NCBI GenBank assembly: GCA_016194975.1
Contig: JACQAM010000016.1
Location: 62,001-126,000, forward strand
DNA length: 64,000 nt
From: Bacteroidota bacterium
Lineage (GTDB): Bacteria; Bacteroidota; Bacteroidia; Palsa-965
Reading direction: 5' to 3'
Made by a program: the position numbers and the translations under genes. The notes beneath the pieces were generated by a model. It saw nothing but the letters and a program-made list of their open reading frames with translations. It was not told the origin of the DNA and ran no database searches. Below are positions 61,626 to 64,000 of this stretch, piece by piece. Numbering within the stretch: position 1 is the first letter of the stretch; each line of letters opens with the position of its first letter.

Positions 61626-62333
61626 ATGAATAAAGTAGTTTCCAACGCCGACGAAGCCATCCGTGATATCAATGACGAGGCAACCATTATGCTCGGCGGT
61701 TTCGGCCTTTGCGGCATTCCCGAAAATTGCATTGCTGCGCTCGTGCGCAAGGGTGTGAAAAATCTCACTTGCATTTCCAACAACGCAGGAGTAGATGATT
61801 TTGGTATCGGGCTTTTGCTGCAAACGCGCCAGGTGAAAAAAATGATTTCTTCTTACGTGGGAGAGAATGCAGAATTTGAACGGCAATTGCTCAGTGGAGA
61901 ACTGGAAGTGGATCTTATTCCGCAGGGAACATTGGCAACAAGAAGCATGGCTGCAAAATTCGGAATGCCTGCCGTGTGGGTGCGCGCGGGTGTGGGAACA
62001 GAAATTGCCAATGGAAAAGAAACGCGAAAACTTCCTTTCCAGGGAGAAGAACACGATTATTTACTCGAGTATGCTTTCAATGCGCAGTTTTCCATTGTGA
62101 AAGCGTGGAAGGGTGATAAATTCGGAAATCTTATTTTCAGAAAAACAGCGCGCAATTTCAATGATCCTATGACCGGTGCTGCAAAAATTACCATTGCGGA
62201 AGTGGAAGAACTCGTGGAGCCCGGCGAACTCGAACCGGCGCAGATACATGTTCCCGGAATCTACATTCAGCGTATTTTCAAAGGAGAAAAATATGAAAAA
62301 AGAATAGAGCAGAGAACCGTAAGAAAAAAGTAA
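61626..62333 (+). CDS. scoA: 3-oxoacid CoA-transferase subunit A
   Basis: 235 residues. CoA-transferase family I, subunit A: MLGGFGLCGIPENCIAALV, NNAGVDDFGIGLLLQTRQVK, LIPQGTLATRSMAAKFGMPA, EEHDYLLEYAFNAQFSIVKA. With subunit B (62824) it moves CoA from succinyl-CoA to acetoacetate or another 3-oxo acid. The ATG lies 1 nt after a repeat arm. An unknown 111-codon gene separates it from scoB, an unusual split. Confidence 0.95.
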   Translation: MNKVVSNADEAIRDINDEATIMLGGFGLCGIPENCIAALVRKGVKNLTCISNNAGVDDFGIGLLLQTRQVKKMISSYVGENAEFERQLLSGELEVDLIPQGTLATRSMAAKFGMPAVWVRAGVGTEIANGKETRKLPFQGEEHDYLLEYAFNAQFSIVKAWKGDKFGNLIFRKTARNFNDPMTGAAKITIAEVEELVEPGELEPAQIHVPGIYIQRIFKGEKYEKRIEQRTVRKK

Positions 62334-62384
62334 ATTAGCCAATTCAAAACAGAACACCGAACACTTGCAAACCGAAAACACATA

Positions 62385-62720
62385 ATGAAACCATACATCG
62401 ACTACAAAGGCGACAAGCTTTATCTCCCCCAGGAAGTAGCTGCTGATAAATTCGAAATGAATGTTCTCGAATTAAAAGGCAATCCTATTTTTCTTCTTTG
62501 TCCGCGCGTGCGTACACGTTACATGCAGGCGACCGGCGCACTCATGGAGCGCGATGGAAGTGAATTGAAATTTATTCTCGCAGGAGAAAAACTCACGCAG
62601 GCCTCTTTCCCCGTTGGCCGGTATGAAACGATCCAGCTTCGTATCGATCACAAAGCTGCGAATGCAACACCGGTGTCCATGCCTTCTTCTCCGAAAAAAG
62701 ACGAGAAGGGCGATAAATAA
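62385..62720 (+). CDS. Small protein of unknown function between scoA and scoB
   Basis: 111 residues, no signal peptide or membrane helix. The first 90 residues form a predicted alpha/beta unit (YIDYKGDKLYLPQEVAADKF, LKGNPIFLLCPRVRTRYMQA, GSELKFILAGEKLTQASFPV) and the rest is a charged, low-complexity tail (SSPKKDEKGDK). It lies 51 nt after scoA and 103 nt before scoB on the same strand. I do not recognise it; cotranscription suggests a link to CoA-ester metabolism, but nothing in the protein shows this. Confidence 0.65.
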   Translation: MKPYIDYKGDKLYLPQEVAADKFEMNVLELKGNPIFLLCPRVRTRYMQATGALMERDGSELKFILAGEKLTQASFPVGRYETIQLRIDHKAANATPVSMPSSPKKDEKGDK

Positions 62721-62721
62721 A

Positions 62722-62792
62722 ATTCCCAAAACCTCCATCGCACAAGATTGTCACGCTACGCTCGCAATCATCCACGCTCTTGTTTTTGGAAT
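62722..62792. repeat. Inverted repeat with GATTG-type core before scoB
   Basis: ATTCCCAAAAC (62722-62732) pairs with GTTTTTGGAAT (62782-62792), one mismatch, around GATTGTCACG...CTCGCAATC (62746-62769). A T-rich tract follows on the plus strand, so it may act as an attenuator between the 111-codon gene and scoB. Confidence 0.65.
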
Positions 62793-62823
62793 TTGTCTTT
62801 TCTTTTTTTGAATTTTTTCAATT

Positions 62824-63483
62824 ATGCTTGATAAAAACGGAATAGCAAAACGCATTGCAAAAGAAGTCCGGGACGGATATTACGTGAACCTCGGAATAGG
62901 AATTCCTACGCTCGTTGCTAATTATATTCCGAAGGGAATGACCGTGATGCTGCAATCGGAAAACGGGATGCTGGGTATGGGGCCGTTTCCATTCGAAGGC
63001 GATGAAGATCCCGACCTGATCAACGCAGGAAAACAAACCATCACCGAAATTCCCGGCACAGCATATTTTGATTCCGCAACAAGTTTCGGAATGATACGTG
63101 CAGGAAAAGTGGACCTCACTATTCTCGGCGCAATGGAAGTGAGTGAGAACGGCGACATTGCCAACTGGAAAATTCCGGGAAAGATGGTGAAGGGAATGGG
63201 TGGAGCGATGGATCTTGTTGCTGCTGCAAAAAATATTATTGTTGCCATGCAGCATGTGAATAAAGCGGGAGAATCGAAATTGCTGCCTGCATGTACGCTC
63301 CCGCTCACGGGTGTGCGCTGCGTGAAAAAAATTGTTACCGAACTTGCCGTGGTGGAAGTGATTCCCGGAAAGGGATTCAAACTTCTCGAACGCGCGCCGG
63401 GAGTTTCCGTTGAAGAGATAAAAAAAGCAACAGCCGGAAAATTGCTGGTCGAAGGAGAAATTCCGGAAATGGTGATTGATTAA
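62824..63483 (+). CDS. scoB: 3-oxoacid CoA-transferase subunit B
   Basis: 219 residues. Subunit B signature includes the catalytic glutamate (E46 in MLQSENGMLGMGPF), which forms the CoA thioester intermediate, and VNLGIGIPTLVANYIPKGMT, DLTILGAMEVSENGDIANWK, MGGAMDLVAAAKNIIVAMQH. Complete length. Together with ScoA it forms the heterodimer/tetramer of the 3-oxoacid CoA-transferase. An inverted repeat (63480-63593) starts at its stop codon. Confidence 0.95.
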   Translation: MLDKNGIAKRIAKEVRDGYYVNLGIGIPTLVANYIPKGMTVMLQSENGMLGMGPFPFEGDEDPDLINAGKQTITEIPGTAYFDSATSFGMIRAGKVDLTILGAMEVSENGDIANWKIPGKMVKGMGGAMDLVAAAKNIIVAMQHVNKAGESKLLPACTLPLTGVRCVKKIVTELAVVEVIPGKGFKLLERAPGVSVEEIKKATAGKLLVEGEIPEMVID

Positions 63484-63593
63484 TGTGCTAATGTGCTGAT
63501 TGGAAAATGTGTTGATGTTTTGTCATTGAAAGTTTTCGCTGAATAATTTCTTTCGTATAAGATGCCTATTAAAATACGTCATTAGCAAATTAA
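63480..63593. repeat. Inverted repeat between scoB and the second glycosyltransferase
   Basis: TTAATGTGCTAATG (63480-63493, overlapping the scoB stop) pairs with CATTAGCAAATTAA (63580-63593), 13 of 14. The right arm ends 3 nt before the ATG at 63597. Confidence 0.75.
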
Positions 63594-63596
63594 CGG

Positions 63597-64000
63597 ATGC
63601 CGGTAACTTTCCCCGACTCTAAAAAATTTTCGTCCGGCACTCCCGTCCTGTATTTATCGGCAGGCGCACTTTTCATTTACCTGGCCATCCGCGCAAAAAA
63701 TATTTCCATCACGTGGGATGAAGCGCAAACTTTTTTCGAATATGTGAGAACCCCGCGATGGCTGCCGCACGACTTGAATTACATGAGCGCAAACAATCAC
63801 CTGCTCAACACGTGGCTCATGAAAATTTCCGTTTCACTCTTCGGATCGGGAGAACTGGCTCTGCGATTGCCGAATGTACTCGCCGGCGGAATATTTTTCA
63901 CCGCGTTGATCGCCACGCTCAAACAATGGTTCGGCAACAATTGGCGGATACTTCCTGTTTTCCTGATCATCGCACTGCAGCCCTGGCTGCTTGATTATTT
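63597..64000 (+). CDS. GT-C fold membrane glycosyltransferase, 5' part
   Basis: The first 134 codons of a gene that continues past the window. The N-terminus has a basic cytoplasmic end, a membrane helix (about 14-30), and the acidic loop motif TWDEAQTFFEYV, then a NNHLLNTWLMK segment and two more helices. This is the first-loop layout of the ArnT/dolichyl-phosphate-sugar transferase class, as in the gene at 9530. Sugar and acceptor are unknown. The start lies 3 nt after an inverted-repeat arm. Confidence 0.78.
   Translation, partial: MPVTFPDSKKFSSGTPVLYLSAGALFIYLAIRAKNISITWDEAQTFFEYVRTPRWLPHDLNYMSANNHLLNTWLMKISVSLFGSGELALRLPNVLAGGIFFTALIATLKQWFGNNWRILPVFLIIALQPWLLDY

Overview
The window is a piece of a Bacteroidota chromosome, probably a flavobacterium-like or sphingobacterium-like lineage. 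Supporting signs are a PorP/SprF protein, a SprE/PorW-like TPR lipoprotein, type IX secretion (T9SS) sorting and gliding-type C-terminal domains, SprB repeats, an ATP synthase locus without beta and epsilon genes, few Shine-Dalgarno-like leaders, and -7 boxes of the Bacteroidota type TAnnTTTG. Genes are dense, on both strands, and mostly housekeeping. I saw no rRNA, tRNA, CRISPR array, transposase or prophage.

Layout. 0.2-2.7 kb: ECF sigma factor, probable membrane anti-sigma protein, PorP/SprF protein. 2.8-4.7 kb: a coupled lipoprotein and T9SS cargo pair. 4.9-14.3 kb: uvrC, a metallopeptidase, lysS, a GT-C-like glycosyltransferase, gpsA and a polytopic membrane protein. 14.4-17.4 kb: an XRE regulator, an unknown exported protein and a DUF4143-type ATPase bracketed by two 35-nt palindromes. 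17.5-27.3 kb (minus strand): bactofilin, atpZ, four tandem paralogous exported proteins with a small AtpI-like membrane protein among them, then atpB-E-F-H-A-G. 27.4-36.3 kb: the SprE/PorW-like lipoprotein, M23 peptidase, OmpA-like protein, dxr, a small unknown gene divergent from an XRE regulator, rseP and an exported protein. 36.7-42.1 kb: ALDH7-type dehydrogenase, membrane protein, TlpA-like thioredoxin, orphan solute-binding protein. 42.3-45.8 kb: a giant SprB-repeat/PKD surface protein. 46.2-54.8 kb: metZ coupled to three consecutive SpoIIE-type phosphatase sensors. 54.8-59.4 kb: OsmC protein, lipoprotein, metX, class A penicillin-binding protein. 59.4-61.6 kb: a secreted beta-propeller-like protein between 44-nt inverted arms. 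61.6-64 kb: scoA, a small unknown gene, scoB, and the start of a second GT-C-like glycosyltransferase cut by the window edge.

How genes work together. metX and metZ, split by the strand change at 55 kb, form the acylhomoserine sulfhydrylation route to homocysteine. The atp genes give the membrane sector plus alpha, gamma and delta. PorP/SprF and SprE/PorW belong to T9SS, which would export the proteins at 3.7, 42.3 and 59.9 kb. ScoA and ScoB form a 3-oxoacid CoA-transferase.

The main signals beyond ordinary annotation are: the four-member paralog cluster inside the ATP synthase locus; the palindrome-bracketed ATPase cassette; a dispersed set of intergenic inverted repeats whose arms abut or overlap start codons and promoters and create false N-terminal extensions; the same kind of arm pair bracketing a whole gene at 59.4-61.6 kb; and several genes whose -7 box lies only 4-8 nt before the start codon, suggesting leaderless mRNAs.
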